Assembly: GCF_000614185.1 (NCBI RefSeq)
Contig: NZ_BAKM01000029.1
Span: forward strand, 1 to 64,000
Length of the DNA: 64,000 nucleotides
Source: Phocaeicola sartorii JCM 17136 = DSM 21941
GTDB lineage: Bacteria; Bacteroidota; Bacteroidia; Bacteroidales; Bacteroidaceae
Direction: 5' to 3'
The position numbers and the translations under genes are program-made. Positions 39,551 to 48,346 of the stretch are shown piece by piece. Below the pieces are notes generated by a model. It worked only from the letters and a program-made list of their open reading frames with translations, made no database searches and had not been told where the DNA came from. The first letter of the stretch is position 1, and the number at the start of each line of letters is the position of its first letter.

Positions 39551-40921
39551 ATGAAAGAAACAACAGGAGCAGACTTTAAATCTGCAACTGATTCCGAAAA
39601 CAAAAAATTGTTTATCGAGACGTACGGATGCCAGATGAATGTAGCTGATAGCGAAGTGATTGCTTCTATCATGCAGATGGCAGGATACCATGTGTGCGAG
39701 ACGCTGGATGAGGCGGACGCTGTGTTCATGAACACTTGTTCCATCCGCGACAATGCGGAGCAAAAGATTCTGAACCGTCTGGAGTTTTTCCACTCCATGA
39801 GGAAGAATAAACGTAGGAATCTGATTGTCGGCGTGTTGGGCTGTATGGCAGAGCGTGTGAAAGATGATTTAATTGAGAACCATCATGTAGATCTTGTTGT
39901 GGGACCGGATGCCTATCTCACCTTGCCCGACTTGATCGCTTCGGTGGAAGCAGGGGAGAAAGCTATCAATGTGGAGCTTTCTACTACAGAAACCTATCGG
40001 GAGGTGATTCCGTCGCGTATTTGCGGCAATCATATTTCCGGCTTTGTATCCATTATGCGTGGTTGCAATAATTTCTGTCATTATTGCATTGTGCCTTATA
40101 CCCGCGGACGCGAGCGTAGCCGTGATGTGGAGAGTATTCTGAATGAAGTGCGCGACTTGGCGGCCAAAGGCTATAAAGAAGTGACGTTGCTGGGACAGAA
40201 TGTCAATTCCTATCGTTTTGAGAAAGAGGGTGAGGTGATTACTTTCCCGATGCTGCTCCGCACGGTGGCCGGGGCGGTTCCGGACATGCGTGTCCGTTTT
40301 ACCACTTCGCATCCCAAGGATATGAGTGACGAAACCCTGCAGGTCATTGCGGAAGTGCCCAATGTGTGCAAGCATATTCATTTACCGGTGCAAAGCGGCA
40401 GCTCGCGCATCTTGAAGCTGATGAACCGCAAATATACCCGTGAGTGGTATTTGGAAAGGGTAGCGGCTATCCGCCGTATCATTCCCGATTGTGGTCTGAG
40501 TACTGATATTTTCTCGGGCTATCATTCGGAAACGGAAGAAGACCATCAGGAATCCTTATCCTTGATGCGTGAATGTGCGTATGATTCCGCCTTTATGTTT
40601 AAATACTCCGAACGCCCCGGAACGTATGCTTCCAAGCATCTGCCGGATGACGTGCCCGAAGAGATCAAGATACGCCGGCTGAATGAAATCATTGAATTGC
40701 AGAACCGTCTTTCTGCCGAGAGCAACGCCCGTGATGTGGGCAAGACCTTCGAAGTGATGGTGGAAGGTGTTTCCAAGCGTTCCAGAGAACAACTTTTTGG
40801 CCGTACACAGCAAAATAAGGTGGTGGTCTTTGATCGTGGCAATCATCGTATCGGTGATTTTGTCCATGTACGCATCACCGAGGCCAGCTCGGCTACATTG
40901 AAGGGAGAAGAGGTGTTCTGA
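39551..40921 (+). CDS. miaB: tRNA-2-methylthio-N6-isopentenyladenosine37 synthase MiaB
   Basis: This 456-aa radical-SAM methylthiotransferase modifies A37 of tRNAs. The N-terminal methylthiotransferase domain has its three cysteines in TYGCQMN, NTCSIRDNAEQK and GVLGCMAERV. The radical-SAM cluster is CNNFCHYC. The C-terminal TRAM domain includes KTFEVMVEGVSKRSREQLFGRTQQNKVVVF. It is intact and of normal length. The stop codon overlaps the start of the FKBP gene by one base (TGATG), so translation is coupled. Confidence 0.97.
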   Translation: MKETTGADFKSATDSENKKLFIETYGCQMNVADSEVIASIMQMAGYHVCETLDEADAVFMNTCSIRDNAEQKILNRLEFFHSMRKNKRRNLIVGVLGCMAERVKDDLIENHHVDLVVGPDAYLTLPDLIASVEAGEKAINVELSTTETYREVIPSRICGNHISGFVSIMRGCNNFCHYCIVPYTRGRERSRDVESILNEVRDLAAKGYKEVTLLGQNVNSYRFEKEGEVITFPMLLRTVAGAVPDMRVRFTTSHPKDMSDETLQVIAEVPNVCKHIHLPVQSGSSRILKLMNRKYTREWYLERVAAIRRIIPDCGLSTDIFSGYHSETEEDHQESLSLMRECAYDSAFMFKYSERPGTYASKHLPDDVPEEIKIRRLNEIIELQNRLSAESNARDVGKTFEVMVEGVSKRSREQLFGRTQQNKVVVFDRGNHRIGDFVHVRITEASSATLKGEEVF

Positions 40922-41322
40922 TGGGGAAGAAAGAAGAATATAAGGAAAAGAACTTGCAGTATTTGCAAGTTCTTTCTACACAGGAAGGCATTTGCCCTTT
41001 GCCTTGTAATATGTTTTACAAAGTATTGCAGACAGGTACGGGTACAGTTTCACCTACGATCCGCAGTATTGTCACCGTTCATTATCGGGGGAGTCTGATA
41101 AACGGGAAAGAGTTTGATAATTCATATAACCGTAACTGTCCCGAAGCTTTCCGGCTGTGTGATGTCATAGAGGGATGGCAGCTGGCGCTTCAACGTATGC
41201 ATGTAGGAGATAAATGGGTGGTTTATATTCCTTATACCATGGGATACGGCAGCCGTACAAGCGGGCCGATTCCCGCTTTCTCTACATTAATATTCGAAGT
41301 GGAACTGCTGGGCATTGCCTGA
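40921..41322 (+). CDS. FKBP-type peptidyl-prolyl cis-trans isomerase
   Basis: This 133-aa protein contains one FKBP domain: VTVHYRGSLINGKEFDNSYNR, then FRLCDVIEGWQLALQRMHVGDKWVVYIPYTMGYGSR and IPAFSTLIFEVELLGI. No signal peptide is seen, so it is probably cytoplasmic, unlike many Bacteroides FKBPs. It overlaps the miaB stop codon by one base. A role in protein folding is inferred from the family. Confidence 0.93.
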   Translation: MGKKEEYKEKNLQYLQVLSTQEGICPLPCNMFYKVLQTGTGTVSPTIRSIVTVHYRGSLINGKEFDNSYNRNCPEAFRLCDVIEGWQLALQRMHVGDKWVVYIPYTMGYGSRTSGPIPAFSTLIFEVELLGIA

Positions 41323-41415
41323 AAACGAATTCTTAACTTATACTCTTAAAAGTACTTAAAGGATAGCCCTTCTCATTCAATTTATTTGTTATTTTGCAGC
41401 AAATTAGGGCGAAAA

Positions 41416-42312
41416 GTGGATATACTCAAAATAAATACTTGTCCGTTGTGCGGCGGAAAACATTTGGGACATGCAATCACTTGTACGGATCACTATGCTT
41501 CGGGCGAACAATTCAGTTTGGTTCGCTGCGATGACTGTGGCTTTATCTTTACACAAGGCGTACCCGTGGAAGCCGAGATAGGTCGGTATTATGAGACTCC
41601 CGATTACATTTCACACACCGATACCCGCAAGGGGCTGATGAACCGTGTATATCACGAGGTGCGCAAGTATATGTTGTCGCGCAAAGCCAAGCTGATAAAA
41701 CGCACCTCCGGCCTGAGCAAGGGTACGTTGCTGGACATCGGTACAGGTACCGGATATTTCAGCAATGCCATGAAAGAACGTGGCTGGCGGGTGAAAGCCA
41801 TTGAGAAAAGCCCGCAGGCGCGTGCGTTTGCCAAAGAACATTTTGAACTGGATGTAGATGCCGAGGACGCGTTGGCTGGGTATGCCGATGAGTCTTTTGA
41901 CGCCATTACTCTATGGCATGTGATGGAGCATCTGGAACATCTGAATGAAACGTGGGAGAGACTGGCCGGACTGTTAAAGGAGAGGGGAGTGCTGGTAGTG
42001 GCTGTGCCCAATGCCAGTTCGTATGACGCGGAAAAGTATAAGGAATGGTGGGCGGCATACGATGTGCCCCGTCATTTATGGCATTTTACCCCTTCCGTCA
42101 TGCAACAATTCGGGGTCAAGCATGGTTTTAAATTAGCGGAACAGCATCCGATGCCTTTTGATGCTTTTTATGTATCCATGCTGACGGAAAAATATAAAGG
42201 CAGCCGTTTGTCCTTTTTGAAGGGAATGTGGACAGGTATGTTGGCCTGGTTCAGTTCACTGGCGAAAAAAGAACGCAGTAGTTCAATGATTTATGTATTC
42301 AGAAAGAAGTGA
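41416..42312 (+). CDS. Class I SAM-dependent methyltransferase with zinc ribbon
   Basis: This protein of about 298 aa starts at GTG 41416 (MDILKINTCPLCGG); an upstream in-frame TTG at 41386 is possible but less likely. An N-terminal zinc-ribbon-like motif (CPLCGG...CDDCG) is followed by a SAM-binding domain, LLDIGTGTGYFSNAMKERG, and a post-motif LWHVMEHLEHLNETW. This type methylates small molecules or sugars, and the substrate is not evident. It is part of the run leading to ftsX, which starts 3 bp after its stop. Confidence 0.9.
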   Translation: MDILKINTCPLCGGKHLGHAITCTDHYASGEQFSLVRCDDCGFIFTQGVPVEAEIGRYYETPDYISHTDTRKGLMNRVYHEVRKYMLSRKAKLIKRTSGLSKGTLLDIGTGTGYFSNAMKERGWRVKAIEKSPQARAFAKEHFELDVDAEDALAGYADESFDAITLWHVMEHLEHLNETWERLAGLLKERGVLVVAVPNASSYDAEKYKEWWAAYDVPRHLWHFTPSVMQQFGVKHGFKLAEQHPMPFDAFYVSMLTEKYKGSRLSFLKGMWTGMLAWFSSLAKKERSSSMIYVFRKK

Positions 42313-42314
42313 TT

Positions 42315-43184
42315 ATGGGAAAAAAGTCAGGGTCCTTTTTCGATATGCAGTTCATTACTTCCAGCATCAGTACGATGCTGGTGTTGCTCTTGTTGGGGAT
42401 GGTGGTATTCTTCGTGCTGTCTGCCAACAACTTGTCCAGGTATGTACGCGAGAACATCAGTTTTTCCGTACTCATCAGTGATGACATGAAAGAGACGGAT
42501 GCTTTGAAATTCCAGAAAAAATTGAATGAAGAGCCTTTTGTGAAAGAAACTTCCTATATATCGAAAGATCAGGCCTTGAAAGAACAGACCGAAGCGATGG
42601 GCACAGACCCGGCTGAATTTCTGGGATATAACCCTTTCACAGCCTCTATTGAAATAAAACTGAATGCCGACTATGCCCATTCGGACAGCATCTCCTGGAT
42701 AGAGCAAAAAATAATGCAGAACAAGAAGGTGATGGAGATCAATTATCCTCAGGATCTATTGGATGCGGTGAACAGCAACATTCGGAAAATCAGCTTTTTG
42801 CTGCTGGGACTGGCTGCGCTGCTTACCCTTATCTCTTTTGCGCTGATCAATAACACCATCCGTCTGGCCATTTACTCCAAGCGTTTTCTGATTCATACCA
42901 TGAAACTGGTAGGGGCAAGCTGGGGATTTATCCGCCGTCCTTTTCTGGTGCGGAATATATGGATCGGTGTATTGGCTGCCGCCATGGCGGATGCGGCATT
43001 GATAGGAATGGCGTACGGGCTGGTAAGATATGAACCCGAATTGATTGAGATTATTACTCCTATGACCATGCTTATGGTAATGGGTTCTGTTTTTGTGTTT
43101 GGTGTGGTTATTACCTTTATGTGTGCATATATATCGATCAACAAATACTTGCGCATGAAAGCTAGTGCGTTGTATTACATTTAA
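42315..43184 (+). CDS. ftsX: Cell-division protein FtsX
   Basis: This 289-aa inner-membrane protein of the FtsEX complex links division to cell-wall hydrolysis. It has one N-terminal membrane helix (TMLVLLLLGMVVFFVLSA), a periplasmic loop (ISFSVLISDDMKETDALKFQKKLNEEPFVKETSYISKDQALKE), and three C-terminal helices (LLLGLAALLTLISFALINNTI; WIGVLAAAMADAALIGMAYGL; MLMVMGSVFVFGVVITFM) separated by MKLVGASWGFIRRPFL, a typical FtsX phrase. A GTG at 42309 is an alternative start. FtsE is not encoded in the window. The neighbours DUF3098, uppP, truB, queA and folK are the usual Bacteroidales order. Confidence 0.94.
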   Translation: MGKKSGSFFDMQFITSSISTMLVLLLLGMVVFFVLSANNLSRYVRENISFSVLISDDMKETDALKFQKKLNEEPFVKETSYISKDQALKEQTEAMGTDPAEFLGYNPFTASIEIKLNADYAHSDSISWIEQKIMQNKKVMEINYPQDLLDAVNSNIRKISFLLLGLAALLTLISFALINNTIRLAIYSKRFLIHTMKLVGASWGFIRRPFLVRNIWIGVLAAAMADAALIGMAYGLVRYEPELIEIITPMTMLMVMGSVFVFGVVITFMCAYISINKYLRMKASALYYI

Positions 43185-43196
43185 TAATAAAAGAAT

Positions 43197-43442
43197 ATGG
43201 ACAGACAGAAATTCGCCTTTGATAAAATTAATTTTATATTGCTAGCCATAGGCATGGCAGTGATTATTGTCGGTTTCCTGCTGATGACAGGACCCAGTTC
43301 GACAGAAGGATATTTTGAGCCGGACATCTTTAGTGTACGCCGCATCAAGGTGGCTCCTGCCGTATGCTTCTTTGGTTTTATATTTATGATTTACGGCATT
43401 GTCCGCAAACCGAAGGACAAGGAAGAAGTGATTAATTCTTAA
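43197..43442 (+). CDS. DUF3098 family small membrane protein
   Basis: This 81-aa protein has two membrane helices (FILLAIGMAVIIVGFLLM and VAPAVCFFGFIFMIYGIV) and conserved EPDIFSVRRIKVAPA between them. The family has no known function but is regularly placed between ftsX and uppP in Bacteroidales, suggesting a link to the cell envelope or division. The stop codon lies inside the first unit of the 15-bp repeat at 43432-43476. Confidence 0.92.
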   Translation: MDRQKFAFDKINFILLAIGMAVIIVGFLLMTGPSSTEGYFEPDIFSVRRIKVAPAVCFFGFIFMIYGIVRKPKDKEEVINS

Positions 43443-43476
43443 TTTTTTAATTCTTAATTTTTTAATTCTTAATTTT
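43432..43476 (+). repeat. Three perfect 15-bp tandem repeats in the uppP leader
   Basis: Three exact copies of TTAATTCTTAATTTT run from the end of the DUF3098 gene to 10 nt before uppP. The same 15-mer occurs before metK at 57367-57381. It may be an unstructured A/T-rich translation enhancer. Confidence 0.8.
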
Positions 43477-43485
43477 ATTTAAAGG

Positions 43486-44286
43486 ATGGAATGGTTTGAG
43501 GCATTGATCCTTGGTTTGCTCCAGGGATTGACAGAATATCTGCCGGTCAGCAGTAGTGGTCATCTGGCCATCGGTTCGGCATTGTTTGGCATACAAGGGG
43601 AAGACAATCTGACTTTTACCATAGCAGTGCATGTGGCTACGGTACTCAGTACGTTGGTTGTCTTGTGGAAAGAAATAGACTGGATATTCCGCGGCTTGTT
43701 CAAGTTCGAAATGAATGCGGAGACAAAATATGTGATCAATATTTTGATATCCATGATTCCTATCGGCATTGTGGGCGTGTTTTTTAAAGATTATGTGGAA
43801 GAGATTTTCGGTTCCGGCTTGCTCATTGTGGGTTGCATGCTGTTGCTGACAGCTCTGCTGCTTACTTTCTCTTATTATGCAAAACCTCGTGTAAAAGAGA
43901 ACATTAGCATGAAGGATGCGTTTATTATAGGTCTGGCACAAGCTTGTGCCGTGATACCAGGATTATCCCGTTCGGGCACTACCATTGCTACGGGGCTGCT
44001 GTTGGGAGACAACAAGGCGAAACTGGCCCAGTTCTCTTTCCTGATGGTGATTCCTCCCATATTAGGTGAGGCGTTGCTGGATGGCATGAAGATTGTGAAA
44101 GGGGCTGCGTCCGGAACGTCGGATATATCTGTATTGTCACTGGTTGTAGGTTTTTTGGCAGCTTTCATATCAGGCTGTGTAGCTTGCAAGTGGATGATTA
44201 ATATTGTGAAGAAGGGCAAGTTGATTTATTTTGCTATCTATTGTGCCATTGCCGGTGCTGTTACGATAGCGTGTACATTGATATAA
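43486..44286 (+). CDS. uppP: Undecaprenyl-diphosphate phosphatase UppP (BacA)
   Basis: This 266-aa polytopic membrane enzyme recycles undecaprenyl pyrophosphate for peptidoglycan and O-antigen synthesis and gives intrinsic bacitracin tolerance. The two signatures are [20 protein letters not shown] near the N-terminus and [19 protein letters not shown] in the middle. It lies between DUF3098 and truB; truB starts 4 bp after its stop, so the genes are co-transcribed. Start at ATG 43486 with AAAGG just upstream, after three tandem A/T-rich repeats. Confidence 0.96.
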   Translation: MEWFEALILGLLQGLTEYLPVSSSGHLAIGSALFGIQGEDNLTFTIAVHVATVLSTLVVLWKEIDWIFRGLFKFEMNAETKYVINILISMIPIGIVGVFFKDYVEEIFGSGLLIVGCMLLLTALLLTFSYYAKPRVKENISMKDAFIIGLAQACAVIPGLSRSGTTIATGLLLGDNKAKLAQFSFLMVIPPILGEALLDGMKIVKGAASGTSDISVLSLVVGFLAAFISGCVACKWMINIVKKGKLIYFAIYCAIAGAVTIACTLI

Positions 44287-44290
44287 TTGA

Positions 44291-44996
44291 ATGAATTTTA
44301 AAGAAGGAGAAGTTTTATACTTTGACAAGCCGCTGAAATGGACTTCGTTTGCAGTGGTGAACAAGATCAGATACCATATTTGCCGCAAACTGGGGGTGAA
44401 GAAGATAAAGGTGGGACATGCCGGGACATTGGATCCGCTGGCCACCGGAGTGATGATTATTTGTACGGGTAAGGCGACGAAACGCATTGAGGAGTTCCAG
44501 TACCACACCAAGGAGTACGTTGCCACCTTGCAGCTGGGGGCTACCACTCCCTCGTTCGATCTGGAGAAGGAGATAGACGCCACCTATCCTACGGAGCATA
44601 TCACCCGCGAGCTGGTAGAGGAGACTTTGCAGCGCTTCATCGGCAGAATAGAACAGGTACCGCCTGTTTTTTCGGCTTGCAAGGTAGACGGCAAGCGCGC
44701 TTACGATCTGGCCCGCAAGGGTGAGGAAGTGGAGTTGAAAGCCAAAACGCTGATTATAGACGAGATAGAGTTGCTGGAATGTAATCTGCGAGATTAAAAT
44801 CAGGGTCGTGTGCAGCAAAGGCACTTATATCCGTGCATTGGCCCGTGATATTGGCGAAGCTCTGAATAGTGGCGCCCATCTGACGGGGCTGGTACGTACC
44901 CGGGTGGGAGAGGTGAAACTGGAGCACTGCCTGTCGGTGGAAAGTTTCCCGGAATGGCTTGACCAACAAGAGATTGAAGAAGTTATAAACGAATAA
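44291..44996 (+). CDS. truB: tRNA pseudouridine55 synthase TruB (frameshifted)
   Basis: This gene makes pseudouridine 55 in tRNA. The N-terminal part has [21 protein letters not shown] and the catalytic aspartate in [41 protein letters not shown] follows. The frame breaks at about 44789: ECNL must continue as (P)[22 protein letters not shown], which requires a net gain of two bases (or loss of one) near ctgcgag. With repair the protein is about 235 aa, normal for the family. It sits between uppP and queA. The shift is probably an assembly error in a C run. Confidence 0.94.
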
Positions 44997-45007
44997 GGAG
45001 AGATAAG

Positions 45008-46063
45008 ATGAAACTGTCGCAATTTAAATTTAAACTGCCGGAAGATAAAATAGCTTTGTATCCGGCGAAGTACAGAGACGAGTCGCGTCTGATGGTTGTT
45101 CACAAATCAACAGGCAAGATTGAACACAAGGTCTTCAAGGATATCCTGGACTATTTTGATGATAAAGATGTGTTTATCTTTAATGATACGAAAGTTTTCC
45201 CTGCACGTTTGTATGGAAATAAGGAAAAGACCGGAGCCCGTATCGAGGTATTCCTGCTGCGCGAGCTGAACGAGGAGTTTCACTTGTGGGATGTGCTGGT
45301 CGATCCTGCCCGTAAGATCCGCATCGGTAACAAGCTTTATTTTGGTGAGGACGATTCCATGGTGGCCGAGGTGATTGATAACACCACTTCCCGTGGACGT
45401 ACGCTGCGTTTCCTCTATGAAGGTTCTCACGACGAGTTCAAGAAGGCACTGTATGCGTTGGGAGAGGCTCCGCTGCCCAGTTTCATCCGTCGTCCGGTAG
45501 AAGAGGAAGATGCCGAGCGTTTCCAGACTATCTTTGCCAAGAACGAAGGGGCTGTGACAGCTCCCACTGCCGGACTTCATTTCAGCCGCGAGCTGATGAA
45601 GCGTATGGAAATCAAAGGTATAGACTTTGCCTTTGTGACGATGCATGCCGGGCTGGGTAACTTCCGCGAGATAGATGTGGAGGATCTTACCAAGCATAAG
45701 ATGGACTCGGAGCAGATGTATGTCAATGCGGATGCGTGCCGTATTGTGAATAATGCCAAGGACGAAGGAAAGAACATTTGTGCGGTAGGAACGACAGTGA
45801 TGCGCACGATAGAGACTGCGGTAGGTACGGACGGTCATCTGAAGGAGTTTGACGGCTGGACCAATAAGTTCATTTTCCCTCCCTACGATTTCTCGGTAGC
45901 CAACAGTATGGTTACCAACTTCCACCTGCCTCTTTCCACTTTGCTGATGCTGGTGGCTGCCTACGGTGGTTATGATCTGGTGATGGAGGCTTATCACACA
46001 GCGTTGAAGGAAGATTACCGTTTCGGTACATACGGCGACGCCATGTTGATTTTGGATAAGTAA
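45008..46063 (+). CDS. queA: S-adenosylmethionine:tRNA ribosyltransferase-isomerase QueA
   Basis: This 351-aa enzyme adds the cyclopentenyl precursor to preQ1-tRNA in queuosine synthesis. Family segments are [87 protein letters not shown] and [34 protein letters not shown]. It is intact, starts 11 bp after truB, and is followed by folK 20 bp later. Confidence 0.97.
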   Translation: MKLSQFKFKLPEDKIALYPAKYRDESRLMVVHKSTGKIEHKVFKDILDYFDDKDVFIFNDTKVFPARLYGNKEKTGARIEVFLLRELNEEFHLWDVLVDPARKIRIGNKLYFGEDDSMVAEVIDNTTSRGRTLRFLYEGSHDEFKKALYALGEAPLPSFIRRPVEEEDAERFQTIFAKNEGAVTAPTAGLHFSRELMKRMEIKGIDFAFVTMHAGLGNFREIDVEDLTKHKMDSEQMYVNADACRIVNNAKDEGKNICAVGTTVMRTIETAVGTDGHLKEFDGWTNKFIFPPYDFSVANSMVTNFHLPLSTLLMLVAAYGGYDLVMEAYHTALKEDYRFGTYGDAMLILDK

Positions 46064-46083
46064 TACCGGTTGGGGAGCGGCGT

Positions 46084-46529
46084 ATGAAGGTTTATTTAGG
46101 ACTTGGAACCAATCTGGGTGATAAAGAGTCGAATCTGCATGTTGCTGTCCGGAAGATAAATGAGCGGATAGGGGAGGTTACTGCCCTTTCCGCTTTTTAT
46201 GTAACCGCCCCTTGGGGGTTTTCTTCTGAAAATTCATTTCTGAATGCCGCCTGCTGTGTGGAGAGTGAGCTTCCTCCTTTGGATCTATTGCGGGAAACAC
46301 AGGCGATAGAGCGTGAATTGGGCCGGATGAAGAAGTCGGTGGGGGTAATTATAGTGACCGCCTGATTGATATAGATATTCTGTTGTACGGCGATTTAATA
46401 CTGCATACGCCGGAGTTGGAAATCCCTCACCCCCTGATGACGGAACGGAGGTTTGTCATGGATCCGCTGGCGGAGATTGCACCGGGTGTGGTGCATCCGG
46501 TGCTGGGGAAAAGGCTGGGGGAGCTTTAA
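46084..46529 (+). CDS. folK: 6-hydroxymethyl-7,8-dihydropterin pyrophosphokinase FolK (frameshifted)
   Basis: This gene makes the pyrophosphorylated pterin for folate. It has GLGTNLGDKESNLHVAVRKI, SAFYVTAPWGFSSENSFLNAACCVES and, after the break, DRLIDIDILLYGD and EIPHPLMTERRFVMDPLAEIAPG. The frame breaks at about 46345 in a run of five G: one more G gives SVGGNYSDRLIDIDILLYG and a 148-aa protein of normal length. The last 77 bp (46450-46526) reappear, diverged, at 47951-48027 beyond the next gene, suggesting that DNA was inserted here with replacement of the folK 3' end. Confidence 0.93.
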
Positions 46530-46574
46530 TTCATTTTACTTCTTTGTTTTCTTTCCTAAAAAGAAACTTTTGCT

Positions 46575-46582
46575 TATATTTG
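46575..46582 (+). promoter_or_regulatory. Bacteroides -7 box for the DUF4143 ATPase gene
   Basis: TATATTTG lies 38 nt upstream of the start codon. Confidence 0.45.
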
Positions 46583-46620
46583 TCTTTCACTGAAAGAAAG
46601 ATTAGATAAATATTGTCTTT

Positions 46621-47925
46621 ATGAAAAGGAAAGAATTACTAAAAGAGTTGATAGTGACATTTCAGGAATCATTGCCTGTGCCGGTATATTCCCGTGAGTT
46701 GAAACTCCCGGTGGACAGCCGGAAGATAATAACTGTTCCGGGTGTAAGGCGGTGTGGAAAATCATCTCTTTTCTTGCTGGTTATTAATGACTTGTTATCC
46801 TCCGGCATCAAGAAAGAACAGATTCTTTTTTTGAATTTTGATGATGAGCGTTTGCAGTTCAATGTAGAGAATCTGGACGAGATCCTTCAGGCTTATCAGG
46901 AATTATATCCTGATATATCTTTGAAGAATGCTTATTTGTTCTTTGATGAGATACAGGTTGCAGATGGCTGGCAACCTTTTGTACGTCGTATTTATGAACA
47001 TACCTGCAAAAATATTTTTATAACGGGAAGTAATTCAAAGATGTTATCTTCCGAACTCTCTACTTCGCTCAGAGGGAGGACTTTGCAATATGAAGAATTT
47101 CCATTGTCTTTCAAGGAGTATTGCAGTTTCTTAAATATAAATACAAATTACTATACTCTTCCTAACAGGGCGAAATTACTTGCGGCTTTTCGGGATTATC
47201 TGGCGATGGGTGGGTTTCCGGAAGTGGTGCTGGCCGGAACAATTTATAAGGAAAGAATTTTGCAGGAGTATTTTTTTGTCATGCTTTATAAAGATTTGGT
47301 GGAAAGATACGAGATCAAGAATCCGGAACCTGTACGTTACTTCATTAAACGGGTGATGGCCAATTTGACGAAGCCTACCTCTATCAATCGTATTTATAAT
47401 GAAATGAAATCGCAAGGTGTCAGTATAGGTAAAAATACGCTTTATGATCTTATCGTGCAAACCGAGTCTGTTTATCTTTTCTTTCCGCTTACCAAGTATG
47501 ATCCGTCTTTGGTGAAAGAAAGCAGTGGTGATAAAAAGTATTATTGCATAGACAATGGATTGCGCTCTATATTGCTGAACCCGATGAGTGATGATCATGG
47601 AAAGCTGTTGGAAAATATCGTCTATCTTCATTTGCGGCGTCATTTATCTTTATCGGATAGCCTGCATTATTATAAAAACAAGAAGGAATGTGATTTTTTG
47701 GTGATAGAACAACAACAGATTTCCCAATTGATACAAGTATCGTATGACATTCATGATCTGGAAACTCGCCGGCGGGAAATAGAAGGGTTATTGGAAGCTG
47801 CTTTGGCAACGGGATGCCGTAAGCTTCTTATTTTGACGATGGAGGAGGAGGAGGAATTTGTGGAACAGGGGCATACTATTCAGGTTCTTCCGGTTTGGAA
47901 ATGGATGTTGCAAGTACCAGAGTAG
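46621..47925 (+). CDS. ATP-binding protein (AAA_14 plus DUF4143)
   Basis: This 434-aa P-loop protein has Walker A VPGVRRCGKSSLFLL, Walker B NAYLFFDEIQ, ITGSNSKMLSSELSTSLRGR as sensor region and the family phrase EEFPLSFKEYCSF. The C-terminal DUF4143 has LAMGGFPEVVL and ends in a PD-(D/E)XK-like segment (HYYKNKKECDFLVIEQQQISQLIQVSYDI). This family is widespread, often mobile and of unknown role. It lies just downstream of folK and is followed by a decayed copy of the folK 3' end, so it is probably a late insertion. Confidence 0.9.
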   Translation: MKRKELLKELIVTFQESLPVPVYSRELKLPVDSRKIITVPGVRRCGKSSLFLLVINDLLSSGIKKEQILFLNFDDERLQFNVENLDEILQAYQELYPDISLKNAYLFFDEIQVADGWQPFVRRIYEHTCKNIFITGSNSKMLSSELSTSLRGRTLQYEEFPLSFKEYCSFLNINTNYYTLPNRAKLLAAFRDYLAMGGFPEVVLAGTIYKERILQEYFFVMLYKDLVERYEIKNPEPVRYFIKRVMANLTKPTSINRIYNEMKSQGVSIGKNTLYDLIVQTESVYLFFPLTKYDPSLVKESSGDKKYYCIDNGLRSILLNPMSDDHGKLLENIVYLHLRRHLSLSDSLHYYKNKKECDFLVIEQQQISQLIQVSYDIHDLETRRREIEGLLEAALATGCRKLLILTMEEEEEFVEQGHTIQVLPVWKWMLQVPE

Positions 47926-47950
47926 GGGGAATCTGCGTCAGGCAGATATA

Positions 47951-48027
47951 GGCTTGTCATGATGCCGTTAGTGGAAAATAGCACCGGGTGTGGTGCATCC
48001 GTGTTGGGGAAAAGGCTGGGGGAGCTT
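47951..48027 (+). pseudogene. folK: Decayed duplicate of the folK 3' end
   Basis: These 77 bp correspond to 46450-46526 of folK, with two identical blocks of 21 and 23 nt, scattered changes and small indels, and a lost stop codon. It is probably the original folK 3' end left behind when the ATPase gene arrived with its own copy. Alternatively, it is a tandem duplication in which the ATPase later inserted. Confidence 0.75.
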
Positions 48028-48053
48028 AGCCTGTAAGACCGGAATTAAAAAGG

Positions 48054-48187
48054 GACGGAAAATCCTTCAAATCCGTCATGGGGGTGTAAATGGCTGATTG
48101 GTAGAGCGTTGTTATGAAGGATTCCATTACGAATCCTTCATATATGTTTCAGAAGCATCTTATATGTAACCGGGCTGAAAGATGCTT
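48054..48187. repeat. Cluster of three perfect hairpins
   Basis: Inverted repeats are GACGGA/TCCGTC (48054-48077), GAAGGATTC/GAATCCTTC (48116-48139) and AAGCATCTT/AAGATGCTT (48153-48187). The motif ATCCTTC/GAAGGAT is shared by the first two. They occupy the 414-bp gap between the ATPase gene and the KilA-N gene, in which I see no gene other than the folK remnant. GAAGG-type repeats also occur at about 52740-52840. Confidence 0.6.
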
Positions 48188-48275
48188 ACAGTAAAATTCT
48201 TATTCTAAGATTTCCTCCGGTATAGTTTCATGTTTTGACAAGGTGGTTTCTATCTCATAATTGGAATCTACCCCT

Positions 48276-48346
48276 ATCCAGTAACGACCGATAGACAGGG
48301 GCGGGAAGGAGATGCACGAAAGGCAAATGTGGGACAATCTTGTTTT
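48276..48346. repeat. 71-bp direct repeat, copy 1
   Basis: This copy matches 49805-49875 with a single mismatch. Copy 2 lies inside the methyltransferase gene and codes for KIVSHLPFVHLLPAPVYRSLLD, so copy 1 is a displaced fragment of that gene. It ends three codons into the KilA-N reading frame. Beyond it, toward 48200, one minus-strand frame remains open (WIGVDSNYEIETTLSKHE), perhaps the end of another lost gene. Confidence 0.85.

Noticed and set aside
45107-45997. 296-aa minus-strand ORF
   Set aside because: It is the antisense shadow of queA.
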